Assembly (NCBI GenBank): GCA_025938035.1
Contig: JAICQE010000096.1
Span: forward strand, 1 to 16,778
DNA from: Vicinamibacteria bacterium
GTDB taxonomy: Bacteria > Acidobacteriota > Vicinamibacteria > Vicinamibacterales > UBA2999
Direction of reading: 5' to 3'
Length of the DNA stretch: 16,778 nt
Both the position numbers and the translations under genes were made by a program. Below are positions 1-7,609 of the stretch, in pieces. Below the pieces are notes generated by a model. It was given only the letters and a program-made list of their open reading frames with translations. It had not been told where the DNA came from and made no database searches. The first letter of the stretch is position 1; every line of letters begins with the position of its first letter.

Positions 1-932
1 AACGGCACGGGATCGCCGTCACGCTGTTCCACGGCCGCGGCGGCACGGTCGGCCGTGGCGGCGGTCCGACGTATGTCGCGATCAAGGCGCAGCCGTCAGG
101 ATCAGTGGACGGCACGCTGCGCGTCACCGAGCAGGGGGAGATGATTCAGGCGCTCTTCGGACTGCCCGACATCGCCGTCCGGACGATGGAGGTCTACACG
201 AGCGCGACGCTCGACTCATGGCTGGTTGCCGGTGAACAGCCGAGCGCCGATTGGCGCGCGTGCATGCAGCGCCTCGGCGAAGACGCGGCCGCGGTGTACC
301 GCGGCTACGTCCGCCAGCGGCCGGAATTCCTCGAATACTTCCTGTCGGCGACTCCCCTGTCGGAACTCGGGGACGTCAACATCGGCAGCCGTCCGGCGCG
401 GCGCGCGCCGGCGGGCGGCATCGACACGCTGCGTGCGATCCCGTGGCAGTTCGCCTGGACGCAGACGCGCCTGATTCTCGGCGCCTGGCTTGGCGTCGAA
501 GAGGCGCTGGAACGGGCGTTCGCGCGCGGCGAGGAGGATCGCCTTCGCGGGATGTACCGCGAGTGGACGCACTTTCGATCGCTGATGGATCTGTTCGAGA
601 TGGTGCTGGCCAAGACCGACGGGCGGATCGCCGCGGAGTACGAGCGCCGGCTCGTCCCCGATCAGCTGCGTCCGATCGGCATCGAGCTGCGAACGCGCCT
701 GTCGCGGGCGATCGCCGCGGTGCTGCGCGTGACCGGCCATCGCGAGCTGCTCGAAGACAACCCGGTGCTACGCCGCTCGATCGACGTCCGGAATCCGTAC
801 GTCGATCCGATCAATCTCGTCCAGATCGAGCTGATCCGCCGCCTGCGCGACGGGCAGGACGATGCACGCCTGCATCACGCGTTCAAGGTAACGGTGAACG
901 GGATCGCGGCGGGGCTGCGAAATACCGGCTGA
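1..932 (+). CDS. ppc: Phosphoenolpyruvate carboxylase, C-terminal part (5' end outside window)
   Basis: PEP carboxylase adds bicarbonate to phosphoenolpyruvate to give oxaloacetate, a cytosolic anaplerotic step. The reading frame is open from the window edge (first full codon at 3), so the gene is cut by the window and about 309 C-terminal residues are visible, roughly a third of the usual 850-950. Near the start it reads FHGRGGTVGRGGGP, the glycine/arginine-rich active-site loop of the family. It then has the conserved block FAWTQTRLILGAWLG, the segment EMVLAKTD, the RNPYVDPIN block near the C-terminus, and the family's usual ending (GIAAGLRNTG). An internal GTG at 105 is not the real start. 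Nothing looks broken. The gene ends 15 nt before a large hairpin that may end its transcript. Identification is very secure. Confidence 0.97.
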   Translation, partial: RHGIAVTLFHGRGGTVGRGGGPTYVAIKAQPSGSVDGTLRVTEQGEMIQALFGLPDIAVRTMEVYTSATLDSWLVAGEQPSADWRACMQRLGEDAAAVYRGYVRQRPEFLEYFLSATPLSELGDVNIGSRPARRAPAGGIDTLRAIPWQFAWTQTRLILGAWLGVEEALERAFARGEEDRLRGMYREWTHFRSLMDLFEMVLAKTDGRIAAEYERRLVPDQLRPIGIELRTRLSRAIAAVLRVTGHRELLEDNPVLRRSIDVRNPYVDPINLVQIELIRRLRDGQDDARLHHAFKVTVNGIAAGLRNTG

Positions 933-946
933 AGATTCCGAGTAGG

Positions 947-1007
947 CCACGGAGACACAAAAACACGGAGAGAAATGATTGAATTCCGTGTCTTCGTGCC
1001 GCCGTGG
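947..1007. repeat. Imperfect inverted repeat between ppc and the DUF5916 gene (possible two-way terminator)
   Basis: The left arm 947-970 (starts CCACGGAGACAC) and right arm 984-1007 (ends GCCGCCGTGG) pair over 24 nt with about 5 mismatches, several of them G-T wobbles in RNA, around a 13-nt loop (971-983). It sits between two convergent genes that end at 932 (+) and 1022 (-), where a shared terminator would be useful. There is no clear T tract. The 'CACGGAGACACGGAG' type of sequence is, from memory, a widespread dispersed repeat in soil bacterial genomes, so it may be a mobile palindrome rather than a dedicated terminator. Confidence 0.7.
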
Positions 1008-1021
1008 CTGAAATGGATGTC

Positions 1022-3157
1022 CTAGAAACGCGCGAGGTAGCTCGCCTTGAAAAAGAACGCGCGCGCGGTTGATTCGTACGGCCGCGAATTGAGACTCTCG
1101 TAGAACGTGCCGTAGCCGGCGTGGACGACTGTCCCGGGAACCAGCTCGTAGGATGCCAGGAAGTCGCCCAGGACCCGCTTTCGCCCGCTGTCGTACTGCG
1201 TGATGGCCCGCAGCAGGAACTGCGGATTGAACTGGTAGGTGTTGCGCAGGTTGACGACGTGCACGCCGAACACCTGCTCGCCGGATTCGCGGTGGAAGTC
1301 GGCGTAGTTGTATTCCAGGTTGTGCCGCAGCTTGGCGGTCGGCTGAAGCGTGACCCAGCTGCCGAGGCTGGTGTAGCTTCCGCCAAAGGGGTCCGCGGAG
1401 TAGAAGATGCCCTTGCCCTTCTGCACGAACCCGCCCGCGTTCAGCCAGCGCAGGAACTGCGCCTGACCCAGCACGAACGTACGGTTGACGGGAAACTCGC
1501 GGCCGGCGAACGTCTCGTGCCCGCGCCCGTGATCGATCCGGAAGTTGCCCTGCCGGGTGAAGTCGAACCGGAGCCCCGGCATCGCGAACAGTTCGTCGCC
1601 ACCCTGCTGACGATCCTCCGCGTAAACCGTCCAGAAGAACGGCGCAATCCGCTTCAGCCACGGATGCTTCTTCTGATCCGGGTAGAACTGCACTTCGCCG
1701 TACTGGAAGGCGCGCGTCAGGCCAACGCGATTGATGAACGCCGTATCCATCTGGAATCCGGAGTCGAAGTGCTCGACGAAACTGGAGAGATTGAGGCGCC
1801 GCGTTCGGTAGCTGACGTCGACCAGTCCGGCGCTTCCGCTGCTGGCAATGCCCTCGAGCGAACGCGAATCGGAATACATGGCCGAACCGCTCACGCGAAA
1901 GCTTTGACCGCGTCGCAGCGACAGATCCGCAGCGGCCACGCGATTATGCGAGCCCCGATACTCGATGTCGGTCACCAGCGCACCGACATACTGGCCGGGG
2001 CCGGTGTTTCGCATCACGCGGCCGATCGTGAACAGCGTGTCCGCGTCGCCTTCGGGTGATTCGTCGGCGGCAGTCAGGAAGGCAAATGTCTGCCGGCCCG
2101 ACGTTCCGGTCAGCTTCACGCCCGCCAGCGGATCGATGATCCGCCGCGTATGCACCGCCGTGCGCATCGTCCCGTCGCCGCCGCTTCCCGCCAGGTCGAA
2201 GAGGCCGAGCCCTTCCATGAAGAACGGCCGCTTCTCGCTGAAGAATGTCGGGAACCGCTGGTTCACTTCGACCTGAAAGGCGTCGCTCTCCACCTGGCTG
2301 AAGTCCGGATTTGCCGTCGCGTCCAGCGTGATCGTCGAGGTGATGCCGTACTTCACGCTGGCGCCGAGATCCCCTCTGGATCGGACCTTCGGCCACGTGG
2401 CGCCAGCCTCGCGGCTCTGATTCGTGGACATCGTGGCGCTCGGAATGACCTCGAGCAGCCGCGGCTGCTTCAACTGACCGAACACGGCGGAGACATTCGA
2501 CTCGAACACCCACTGACCCGGCCGCATTTCCGGCCACGACCACGAAATGCCCAGACGGCTGTTGCGACGGAAGAACATCACGCCCATCCGCACGTCGTCG
2601 CCACTGCGGAACCGTATCGATTGAAGCGGCAAGCGCACTTCGACGACGTAGCCTTCCTCGTCCACGCGGCCGGCGCTCTGCCATGTCCAGTCCACGGCCG
2701 AATCTTCGCCGCTCGCCGTATTGAGCGCGTCCATCTGAATCCCGCTCGGGTTGATGAACATGTGGTACGCGACCTGTCCGGCACGGCTCGAGTCGAGGCT
2801 GATCGCCACCCAGTCGTCGTTCCACGCGTTGTCGCGGCGCGTGATCGTCGTCCGGATCCGCTGCGGCTCGGCATCCTGGCAACGGAACGCGAAGTAGATC
2901 GCCTCGTCGTCGTAGGCCATCCAGACACGCGTGCGCTGCTGCTCGGCTTCTCCGCGCAGGGGGTTATAGGACACCCAGTTCTCGGCAGGCAGCGGCTCGC
3001 CCGACCACACCGCATCGTCGAGCCGCCCATCGAGCTTCGGGGCAACAGTTGCGCGGACCGGACGGACTTCCCTCCCGGCTGTCGCTGTCTGGGCGGATGC
3101 CGTGCCGCAGCACACGGCGATGAAAACGCCAAGAACGGCCGCGGTTCGTCTTTTCAC
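1022..3157 (-). CDS. CBM9-like / DUF5916 outer-membrane beta-barrel protein
   Basis: A 711-residue exported protein of the carbohydrate-binding-family-9-like plus DUF5916 type, common in Acidobacteria and Bacteroidetes. The start is GTG at 3157, giving MKRRTAAVLGVFIAVCCGTASAQ, a clear signal peptide (residues 1-23). Residues about 37-215 look like the CBM9-like beta-sandwich (PKLDGRLDDAVW, ending around VEVRLPLQSIRF), and the rest is the DUF5916 region (MFFRRNSRLGISWSWPEM, then FSEKRPFFMEGLGLF). The C-terminus ends in Phe (SYLARF), as expected of an outer-membrane barrel inserted by BamA. Substrate is unknown; family members are often near glycan-use or peptidase genes, but none is adjacent here. 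msrB lies upstream on the same strand with a 92-nt gap. No strong Shine-Dalgarno is seen before the GTG, so the start is less sure than the family. Confidence 0.9.
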   Translation of the reverse strand: MKRRTAAVLGVFIAVCCGTASAQTATAGREVRPVRATVAPKLDGRLDDAVWSGEPLPAENWVSYNPLRGEAEQQRTRVWMAYDDEAIYFAFRCQDAEPQRIRTTITRRDNAWNDDWVAISLDSSRAGQVAYHMFINPSGIQMDALNTASGEDSAVDWTWQSAGRVDEEGYVVEVRLPLQSIRFRSGDDVRMGVMFFRRNSRLGISWSWPEMRPGQWVFESNVSAVFGQLKQPRLLEVIPSATMSTNQSREAGATWPKVRSRGDLGASVKYGITSTITLDATANPDFSQVESDAFQVEVNQRFPTFFSEKRPFFMEGLGLFDLAGSGGDGTMRTAVHTRRIIDPLAGVKLTGTSGRQTFAFLTAADESPEGDADTLFTIGRVMRNTGPGQYVGALVTDIEYRGSHNRVAAADLSLRRGQSFRVSGSAMYSDSRSLEGIASSGSAGLVDVSYRTRRLNLSSFVEHFDSGFQMDTAFINRVGLTRAFQYGEVQFYPDQKKHPWLKRIAPFFWTVYAEDRQQGGDELFAMPGLRFDFTRQGNFRIDHGRGHETFAGREFPVNRTFVLGQAQFLRWLNAGGFVQKGKGIFYSADPFGGSYTSLGSWVTLQPTAKLRHNLEYNYADFHRESGEQVFGVHVVNLRNTYQFNPQFLLRAITQYDSGRKRVLGDFLASYELVPGTVVHAGYGTFYESLNSRPYESTARAFFFKASYLARF

Positions 3158-3201
3158 CGGGTCACCATCGAGTCTCTATTACGTGCTGCACGGTGAAGGA
3201 G

Positions 3202-3223
3202 ATGCACGGGCTTGGACGTGCAT
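3202..3223 (-). terminator. Possible hairpin terminator after msrB
   Basis: A perfect 7-bp stem (ATGCACG / CGTGCAT) encloses an 8-nt loop in the 92-nt gap between the msrB stop and the DUF5916 start, both on the minus strand. No T run follows on the minus strand, so intrinsic termination is only a possibility; it could equally be a small regulatory hairpin in the DUF5916 leader. Confidence 0.3.
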
Positions 3224-3249
3224 TCGCGCCTGGCGGTTGTGGAACGGCC

Positions 3250-3675
3250 CTACTTTTTTCCTGCCTGGGGCGTGAAGTTCAGCGCCACCCCGTTGATGCA
3301 GTAGCGCAGACCCGTTGGCGGTGGACCATCTGGAAAGACATGGCCGAGATGGCCGCCGCACTGGTTGCAGTGCACTTCGGTGCGCGTCATCCCGAAGCTC
3401 GTGTCGACCGTCTCCCCGATAGCGCCAGAGAGGGGCGAGAAGAAGCTCGGCCACCCGGTGCCGCTTTCGAACTTCCGATCCGCAACGAACAACTGGTTGC
3501 CGCACCCTGCGCAGGAGAACGTCCCGGGCCGATGTTCACGCAGGAGGGCGCACGAGCCCGGGCGCTCGGTGGCGTGCTCACGCAGTACCGCATACTGCTC
3601 CGGCGTCAGGATCTTCCGCCACTCTTCGTCGGTTCTGGTTACAGGGAACTGTTCGGTCTTCATCCGATCAGTCAT
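3250..3675 (-). CDS. msrB: Peptide-methionine (R)-S-oxide reductase MsrB
   Basis: MsrB reduces the R-epimer of methionine sulfoxide in proteins using thioredoxin, repairing oxidative damage. From the ATG at 3675 it is 141 residues, the usual size. Two CxxC zinc pairs are visible (FSCAGCGNQ at C55/C58; HCNQCGGH at C103/C106). Also seen are SGTGWPSFF, the [10 protein letters not shown] block and the catalytic cysteine in [11 protein letters not shown] (C126), so it should be active. The frame stays open upstream to 3774, but that extension runs through a palindromic repeat ('SVRLQADC') and is surely not coding. ATGs at 3678, 3675 and 3663 are all possible and none has a good Shine-Dalgarno. No signal peptide, so probably cytosolic. 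The divergent adaptor gene starts only 8 nt away. Confidence 0.93.
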   Translation of the reverse strand: MTDRMKTEQFPVTRTDEEWRKILTPEQYAVLREHATERPGSCALLREHRPGTFSCAGCGNQLFVADRKFESGTGWPSFFSPLSGAIGETVDTSFGMTRTEVHCNQCGGHLGHVFPDGPPPTGLRYCINGVALNFTPQAGKK

Positions 3676-3683
3676 CATACGAC

Positions 3684-4832
3684 ATGGTCGCTGGCAGTCC
3701 GCCTGAAGGCGGACACTACGTAAGCGTCGTCTGCTGCCTGGCGGTGCTGGCCGGGTCCCTCGTGGCGCCCTCATGCCGCCGGGACACGCCGAAAGTCGTC
3801 GAGCGGCAGGAAACGGTTGTTCCGGTCGGCGCCGTCGCGGCTCAGCGGGCGGCGATCCGCGCGGTGCTGCACGTCAGCGGCATCGTCGTGCCCGCACAGG
3901 GTGGCGAGTTCCTCGTTCTGGCGCCAGAGCCGACGCGACTCGTAGACGTGATGAAAGCCGCCGGCGACGTGGTGAAAAGCGGCGACATCCTCGCCCGCTT
4001 CGATCTGCCCTCCGCCGCACAGAACGTGTCCAGGCTCAGCGCGGACGTCGCCGCCGCCGAGGCGCAGCTTGAAAACACGCGTGTGAACCGCGATCGGGTA
4101 CGCGGATTCGTCGAGCGCGGGCTGGTGGCGCGGCGCGATCTCGAGGCGGCCGAACGCGATCTCATCGAAGCGCAGGACGCCCTCACTCGTGCGCGCGCCG
4201 CACTGGCAGCCGCGCAGGCCGGCGCTGGACGCGCCGTCGTCCGTGCGCCGTTCGACGGCATCGTCGTGGCGCGGGCGCACAACCCGGGTGACATGGTCGT
4301 GTCGACGACGGACCCCATCCTGCGCATCGTCGATCCGCGGCGGCTCGAAGTGATCGCGTCGATCCCGCGCCAGGACCAGTCGCGCGTCGTTACCGGCGCC
4401 ACGGCGCGCATCGCCACCGCCGGCACCGAGCAGGTGCGATTGACCGTCGCCGGCCGGGTCACGGACTTGTCCGCCGAACCCCGGGGGCAACCGGAAACCG
4501 CCGCGCCGAACGCGGACGCGGTCGCGTTCCGGCTCGTCTTCGCAGAGCCGTCCACACTGGCCGTCGATATGGCTGTGCAGCTGGATATCGACGCCGAGGA
4601 ACGCACCGACACTGTCCTCATTCCAACCGAAGCGCTCCTTCGCGACGGCAACGAAGCCGCCGTATTCGTGGCTGCGGAATCGCGCGCCGAGCGCCGGCGT
4701 GTCAAAACGGGCATCGAGGACGCGGCGCGCACGGAAATCACTGAAGGTGTGCGGGCGGGTGAATTGGTGATAACCCGGGGGCATGTGGGCCTGGCCGACG
4801 GGGCTGCCATTACCGTGGCGACGGACCGATAA
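3684..4832 (+). CDS. RND-type efflux periplasmic adaptor (membrane fusion protein), lipoprotein
   Basis: HlyD/AcrA-like adaptors bridge an inner-membrane pump and an outer-membrane channel. The 382-residue protein has a hydrophobic stretch ending in a lipobox-like Cys (LVAPSC, C31). Then come the first half of a lipoyl domain (about 75-108: [23 protein letters not shown]), an Ala/Glu/Arg-rich coiled-coil hairpin (about 110-182), the second lipoyl half ([21 protein letters not shown], about 185-205), then beta-barrel and membrane-proximal domains. The only sensible start is ATG 3684, but residues 5-14 ([10 protein letters not shown]) are encoded by the palindromic repeat and no Shine-Dalgarno is visible, so the native 5' end may have been overwritten. 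No RND pump or outer-membrane factor gene is next to it, so it is an orphan here. It ends 34 nt before the next gene. Confidence 0.88.
   Translation: MVAGSPPEGGHYVSVVCCLAVLAGSLVAPSCRRDTPKVVERQETVVPVGAVAAQRAAIRAVLHVSGIVVPAQGGEFLVLAPEPTRLVDVMKAAGDVVKSGDILARFDLPSAAQNVSRLSADVAAAEAQLENTRVNRDRVRGFVERGLVARRDLEAAERDLIEAQDALTRARAALAAAQAGAGRAVVRAPFDGIVVARAHNPGDMVVSTTDPILRIVDPRRLEVIASIPRQDQSRVVTGATARIATAGTEQVRLTVAGRVTDLSAEPRGQPETAAPNADAVAFRLVFAEPSTLAVDMAVQLDIDAEERTDTVLIPTEALLRDGNEAAVFVAAESRAERRRVKTGIEDAARTEITEGVRAGELVITRGHVGLADGAAITVATDR
3697..3720. repeat. GTCCGCC-type palindromic element, copy 1
   Basis: GTCCGCCTGAAGGCGGAC at 3697-3714 is a perfect palindrome (7-8 bp stem, TGAA loop) followed by ACTACG. 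Twenty-one nucleotides (3700-3720) recur exactly, inverted, at 6635-6655, and a related palindrome is at 15475-15494. It lies within the first codons of the adaptor gene and just upstream of msrB. Confidence 0.8.
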
Positions 4833-4855
4833 ACGCTACACTGATAGTTCCCCCC

Positions 4856-4861
4856 AGGGAG
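4856..4861 (+). promoter_or_regulatory. Ribosome binding site setting the TraB/GumN start
   Basis: AGGGAG lies 5 nt upstream of the GTG at 4867. It decides in favour of that GTG over the in-frame ATG at 4783, which lies inside the adaptor gene. Confidence 0.6.
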
Positions 4862-4866
4862 TACCC

Positions 4867-5766
4867 GTGGTTTTGACACTGAAGCATGTCCTGAAGCGCC
4901 GGTCCGCCGCGGTTATCGCGATCGCGCTGCTCGTCGGATCCGCCGTCGGTCTCGACGCGCAGTCCAAGAGCTTCCTCTGGAAAGTGCAGTCGGGACCGCG
5001 CGTGATGTATCTCGCCGGATCCGTTCACGCGCTGAGCGCCGACGTGTATCCGCTGAGCCCGGCGTTCACGCAGGCGTACAAGGCGTCGGACACGCTGCTC
5101 GAGGAAATCGATCTCGAAACCGCCGGCCTGCTCGCGCTCGGGCCGATGCTGCTCTCCAAGGCGATGTATCAGGACGGCCGCACCTTCGACAAGGTCGTGT
5201 CGAAGGAAACGCTCGATCGGGTCACGACGCACCTCAAAGGCATGCCCATGGCGGCCGAGCTCATCCGCCCGATGAAGCCGTGGATGGTCATGCTGATGTT
5301 GAGCGCCATGCAGATGCAGCAGGCCGGGCTCGATCCGAACCTGGGGCTCGACAAGTACTTCTTCGATCAGGCCAAGGCCGACGGCAAGACGGTCGTCGGG
5401 CTCGAAACGGCGGAATCGCAGATCGATCGCTTCGACAAGATGCCCGAGGCGCTGCAGGAGCAGCTCCTCCGCAACACGCTCGACGAGATCGGCATGCAGA
5501 AGGGCGAGCTGGCCACTATCGTCGCCGCGTGGCGCCGCGGCGATGCGGCCGCGCTCGAGCGGGATGTCATGAACGGCCTCAAGAAGTACCCCGCCGTGTA
5601 CCAGTCGCTGATCGTCGAGCGCAACAACAACTGGATGCCCCAGCTGGAAAAGTGCCTCGCACGGACGACACCGTGCATGGTGGTCGTGGGCGCCGCACAC
5701 GTGGTGGGCCCGGACGGACTCCTGGCGCTGCTCCGGCGCAAGGGCTACCGCGTCGAACAGCAGTAG
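4867..5766 (+). CDS. TraB/GumN-family secreted protein
   Basis: A 299-residue protein of the TraB/PrgY/GumN superfamily, which is related to the Tiki metalloproteases; the role of most bacterial members is not established. With the GTG start at 4867 it begins MVLTLKHVLKRRSAAVIAIALL and has a signal peptide cleaved near DAQ|SKS (about residue 32). Family hallmarks are the early LAGSVHALSADVYPL block with its GxxH motif, ERNNNW about 50 residues before the end, and the C-terminal VVVGAAHVVGPDGLLALLRRKGY with a second GxxH. Both GxxH motifs are intact, so a metal-dependent hydrolase-like activity is possible. It follows the adaptor gene by 34 nt and may be co-transcribed, though the two have no known joint function. 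Confidence 0.9.
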   Translation: MVLTLKHVLKRRSAAVIAIALLVGSAVGLDAQSKSFLWKVQSGPRVMYLAGSVHALSADVYPLSPAFTQAYKASDTLLEEIDLETAGLLALGPMLLSKAMYQDGRTFDKVVSKETLDRVTTHLKGMPMAAELIRPMKPWMVMLMLSAMQMQQAGLDPNLGLDKYFFDQAKADGKTVVGLETAESQIDRFDKMPEALQEQLLRNTLDEIGMQKGELATIVAAWRRGDAAALERDVMNGLKKYPAVYQSLIVERNNNWMPQLEKCLARTTPCMVVVGAAHVVGPDGLLALLRRKGYRVEQQ

Positions 5767-5793
5767 CCACGGCCATTCGCAACACTGGGCACT

Positions 5794-6639
5794 GTGACGC
5801 TGTTCAACTCCTCCGCTTTCGATCTCCGCGCCTATCTCCATCGGATTGGCATGGACCACCGGCCGGCGCGCGCTGATTTGGCGACGCTCCAGGAACTGGC
5901 GCTGCTCCACCCGTGCGCGATTCCGTTCGAGAACCTCGATCCGCTGCTGCGGCGACCCGTGCGGCTGGATATCGCGGCGATTCAGGACAAGCTGGTGCGC
6001 GGCGGGCGCGGCGGGTGGTGCTTCGAGCACAACCTGCTGCTCGGAACGGCCCTGGCGGCAATTGGCTACGAGGTCACTGGCCTGTCGGCACGCGTCGTCT
6101 GGAACGTGGCGCCGGGTGTCGTTCGTGGCCGCAGCCACATGGTGCTGCACGTGACGCTCGACGGCGTCTCCTACATCGTCGACGTCGGGTTCGGCGGTTC
6201 GACGCCGACGGCGCCGCTGAAGCTCGTCGAAGGGCTCGAACAGACCACGCCGCACGAGCCGTTTCGTCTGATGCCGGTGAGCCGAGGGTTTCTGCTCGAG
6301 GCCAAACTCGAAGGCACGTGGAAGGGACTGTACTCGTTCGACCAGCAGCCGCAGGTGCTGGGGGACTACGAGATCCCGAACTGGTATCTCTGCAACCACC
6401 CCGAGTCGCACTTTCTCGACCGCGTGGTGGCCGCGCGCGTCGACCGCGATCGCCGCTATGCGCTGCGGAACACCGACTTCGCGATCCATTTCCCGCACGG
6501 CGTGACCGAACGCCGCGTGCTCGCCGGGGCCGGTGAAATCAGGCAGGTGCTGACGGAGACTTTCCGGATCAACATCCCCGACTGGCCGGACCTCGACGAA
6601 ACCCTGGCGCGGCTGGCAGGAACACCCGCAGCGACGTAG
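5794..6639 (+). CDS. nat: Arylamine N-acetyltransferase
   Basis: NAT transfers an acetyl group from acetyl-CoA to arylamines, hydrazines and related compounds in the cytosol by a ping-pong mechanism. The 281-residue length fits the family (about 275-290). The catalytic triad is visible: Cys76 in GGRGGWCFEHN, His115 in RGRSHMVLHV and Asp130 in SYIVDVGFGG. The N-terminal helical part contains PFENLDPLL, and FDQQPQVLGDYEIPNWYLCNHPESHF is well conserved. The GTG at 5794 is preferred over the ATG at 5851 because family proteins include the preceding segment (FDLRAYLHRIG). Shine-Dalgarno is weak. Gap to the TraB/GumN gene is 27 nt. The stop codon TAG (6637-6639) lies within a palindromic repeat copy, so the last residues may be repeat-derived. 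Confidence 0.94.
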   Translation: MTLFNSSAFDLRAYLHRIGMDHRPARADLATLQELALLHPCAIPFENLDPLLRRPVRLDIAAIQDKLVRGGRGGWCFEHNLLLGTALAAIGYEVTGLSARVVWNVAPGVVRGRSHMVLHVTLDGVSYIVDVGFGGSTPTAPLKLVEGLEQTTPHEPFRLMPVSRGFLLEAKLEGTWKGLYSFDQQPQVLGDYEIPNWYLCNHPESHFLDRVVAARVDRDRRYALRNTDFAIHFPHGVTERRVLAGAGEIRQVLTETFRINIPDWPDLDETLARLAGTPAAT

Positions 6640-6655
6640 TGTCCGCCTTCAGGCG
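6635..6655. repeat. GTCCGCC-type palindromic element, copy 2 (inverted)
   Basis: CGTAGTGTCCGCCTTCAGGC and the following G are the exact reverse complement of 3700-3720. The far arm is degenerate (GCGTCTG instead of GCGGAC), so the hairpin is weaker than copy 1. It carries the stop codon of the N-acetyltransferase gene. Confidence 0.8.
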
Positions 6656-6689
6656 TCTGTTCTTCACTGGAATGAGGAAGCAGTAGTCG

Positions 6690-7106
6690 ATGGACTTCGA
6701 CACAGAAGAGCGTCGCAGCGTCCGTCGTGACGTCATCGTCTGCCTGCGTGTGGCACTGTTCATCGCGACTGCATTCAGCTGCTGGGTGCTCGCTGTGCAT
6801 CTGTTGCGGGGCAATCGGACGTTCGAGAGACTCGAGACGAGTTTGGGGGTGGTAGTTCTTTTGTAATTTGCCGCAGCGATTCTGCTTGGGCCCCTGGTCG
6901 GCCTCCTCTTGCCGCTCGCTCGTCGCGGACAGGTGGGCGCGGCTCTCGTCGGCACAATAGGCGCCTTCGCCTTATACGTTATGGCACTTGTTACTCTGGA
7001 GGGATTCGCATGGTTGACGCTACGCGCAGCACTCCTCCTTCTGGGCTTTGCGTCGTTCCTTGGCGTGCCCGTTGGGTTGGCGTACAGGCGCATCTTCGGT
7101 AATTAA
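6690..7106 (+). pseudogene. Small four-helix membrane protein broken by one in-frame TAA
   Basis: From ATG 6690 (Shine-Dalgarno GAGGAAG at 6674-6680, 9 nt upstream) the frame reads MDFDTEERRSVRRDVIVCLR and on for 58 codons to TAA at 6864-6866. It then continues open in the same frame to TAA at 7104, ending LAYRRIFGN. Across both halves it reads as a 137-residue protein with four hydrophobic segments: about residues 16-40, 52-78 (the stop falls inside this one), 86-106 and 112-131. Clean membrane-protein composition after the stop suggests a recent nonsense change, a base error in the assembly, or readthrough; re-initiation at the TTG at 6909 would give a 65-residue piece. I do not recognise the family. 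Neighbours are also small or fragmentary, so the pocket looks like accessory DNA. Confidence 0.6.
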
Positions 7107-7108
7107 AG

Positions 7109-7240
7109 GTGAACCTCCAGCCCAAGCGTAATGTCCCCATCCACGCCTCGAATCGGATGATCCGGTACGCAGCCTTTGGAAACTCCGCTTACCGGATGAC
7201 GTTCGATGAGATCGAGTTCGTGACGCTACCGGAAAGCTGA
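7109..7240 (+). CDS. Hypothetical 43-residue ORF, possibly a gene fragment
   Basis: GTG at 7109 opens 2 nt after the previous stop and reads 43 codons (VNLQPKRNVPIHASNRMIRY to TFDEIEFVTLPES). The Shine-Dalgarno is poor (AAAGG overlapping the start). Its mixed polar/hydrophobic composition resembles the tail of a beta-rich domain more than random sequence, so it may be the 3' remnant of a lost gene. The frame is closed upstream at 7100-7102. No function can be given. Confidence 0.25.
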   Translation: MNLQPKRNVPIHASNRMIRYAAFGNSAYRMTFDEIEFVTLPES

Positions 7241-7381
7241 CGCGACTCGCAGGATCGATCGTGTCGACCCTAAATCATGTAGTGAGTGCGAACTGCACGC
7301 CGAGAACCGATGCCTTGGCGTGCGATGGTCGCATGCCAGCAGCAACGGTGGCGCCGAGCCGCAGGCGAGATCCGGGGCGGG
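7241..7381. other. Non-coding spacer with one hairpin (7316-7338)
   Basis: No convincing gene in these 141 nt. A hairpin (TGGCGTGCGA / TCGCATGCCA, 10-bp stem with one G-T wobble, 3-nt loop) lies at 7316-7338, downstream of the minus-strand gene that ends at 7382. It has no T tract, so terminator function is uncertain. Confidence 0.4.
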
Positions 7382-7609
7382 TTACTTTGCCTCGACTTGA
7401 AATCCGCGGCGGACCCAAGCGAGGCCAAGGCCGAAGCCATAAACCGCCGCGACTGGCACGATCCACAGCCGCACCACAAACAGGGCCACATTGGCGCTCT
7501 GGACGGTCTGATCGCCGTCGGACCGAAGGATCCCTGCAAGTAATAGGATTACAACCGCCCAAAGAATCGAAGCTAGTAGCCAAAGCCGTTGCCAGCCGTT
7601 GATGCGCAT
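7382..7609 (-). CDS. Small two-helix inner-membrane protein, unknown function
   Basis: A 75-residue protein, MRINGWQRLWLLASILWAVV to WVRRGFQVEAK. Two membrane spans are clear (about 8-28 and 41-63), with aromatic Trp/Arg caps (GWQRLW at the start, WVRRGF after the second span), typical of small bacterial membrane proteins. GGAG (7618-7621, minus strand) is 8 nt before the ATG, supporting a real start. Similar 'NGWxRLW' small proteins occur widely as hypothetical genes; I know of no function. It stands alone in the accessory pocket, antisense to the broken gene to its left. Confidence 0.7.
   Translation of the reverse strand: MRINGWQRLWLLASILWAVVILLLAGILRSDGDQTVQSANVALFVVRLWIVPVAAVYGFGLGLAWVRRGFQVEAK

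Noticed and set aside
1121..2059. 312-codon plus-strand open frame within the DUF5916 gene
   Set aside because: It is a shadow of the DUF5916 coding strand, which has a signal peptide and family motifs.
4810..6498. 562-codon open frame on the minus strand
   Set aside because: It is antisense to the adaptor end, TraB/GumN and NAT genes, all with strong family motifs. Its translation is Arg/His/Glu-rich without any domain, as GC-rich antisense frames often are.
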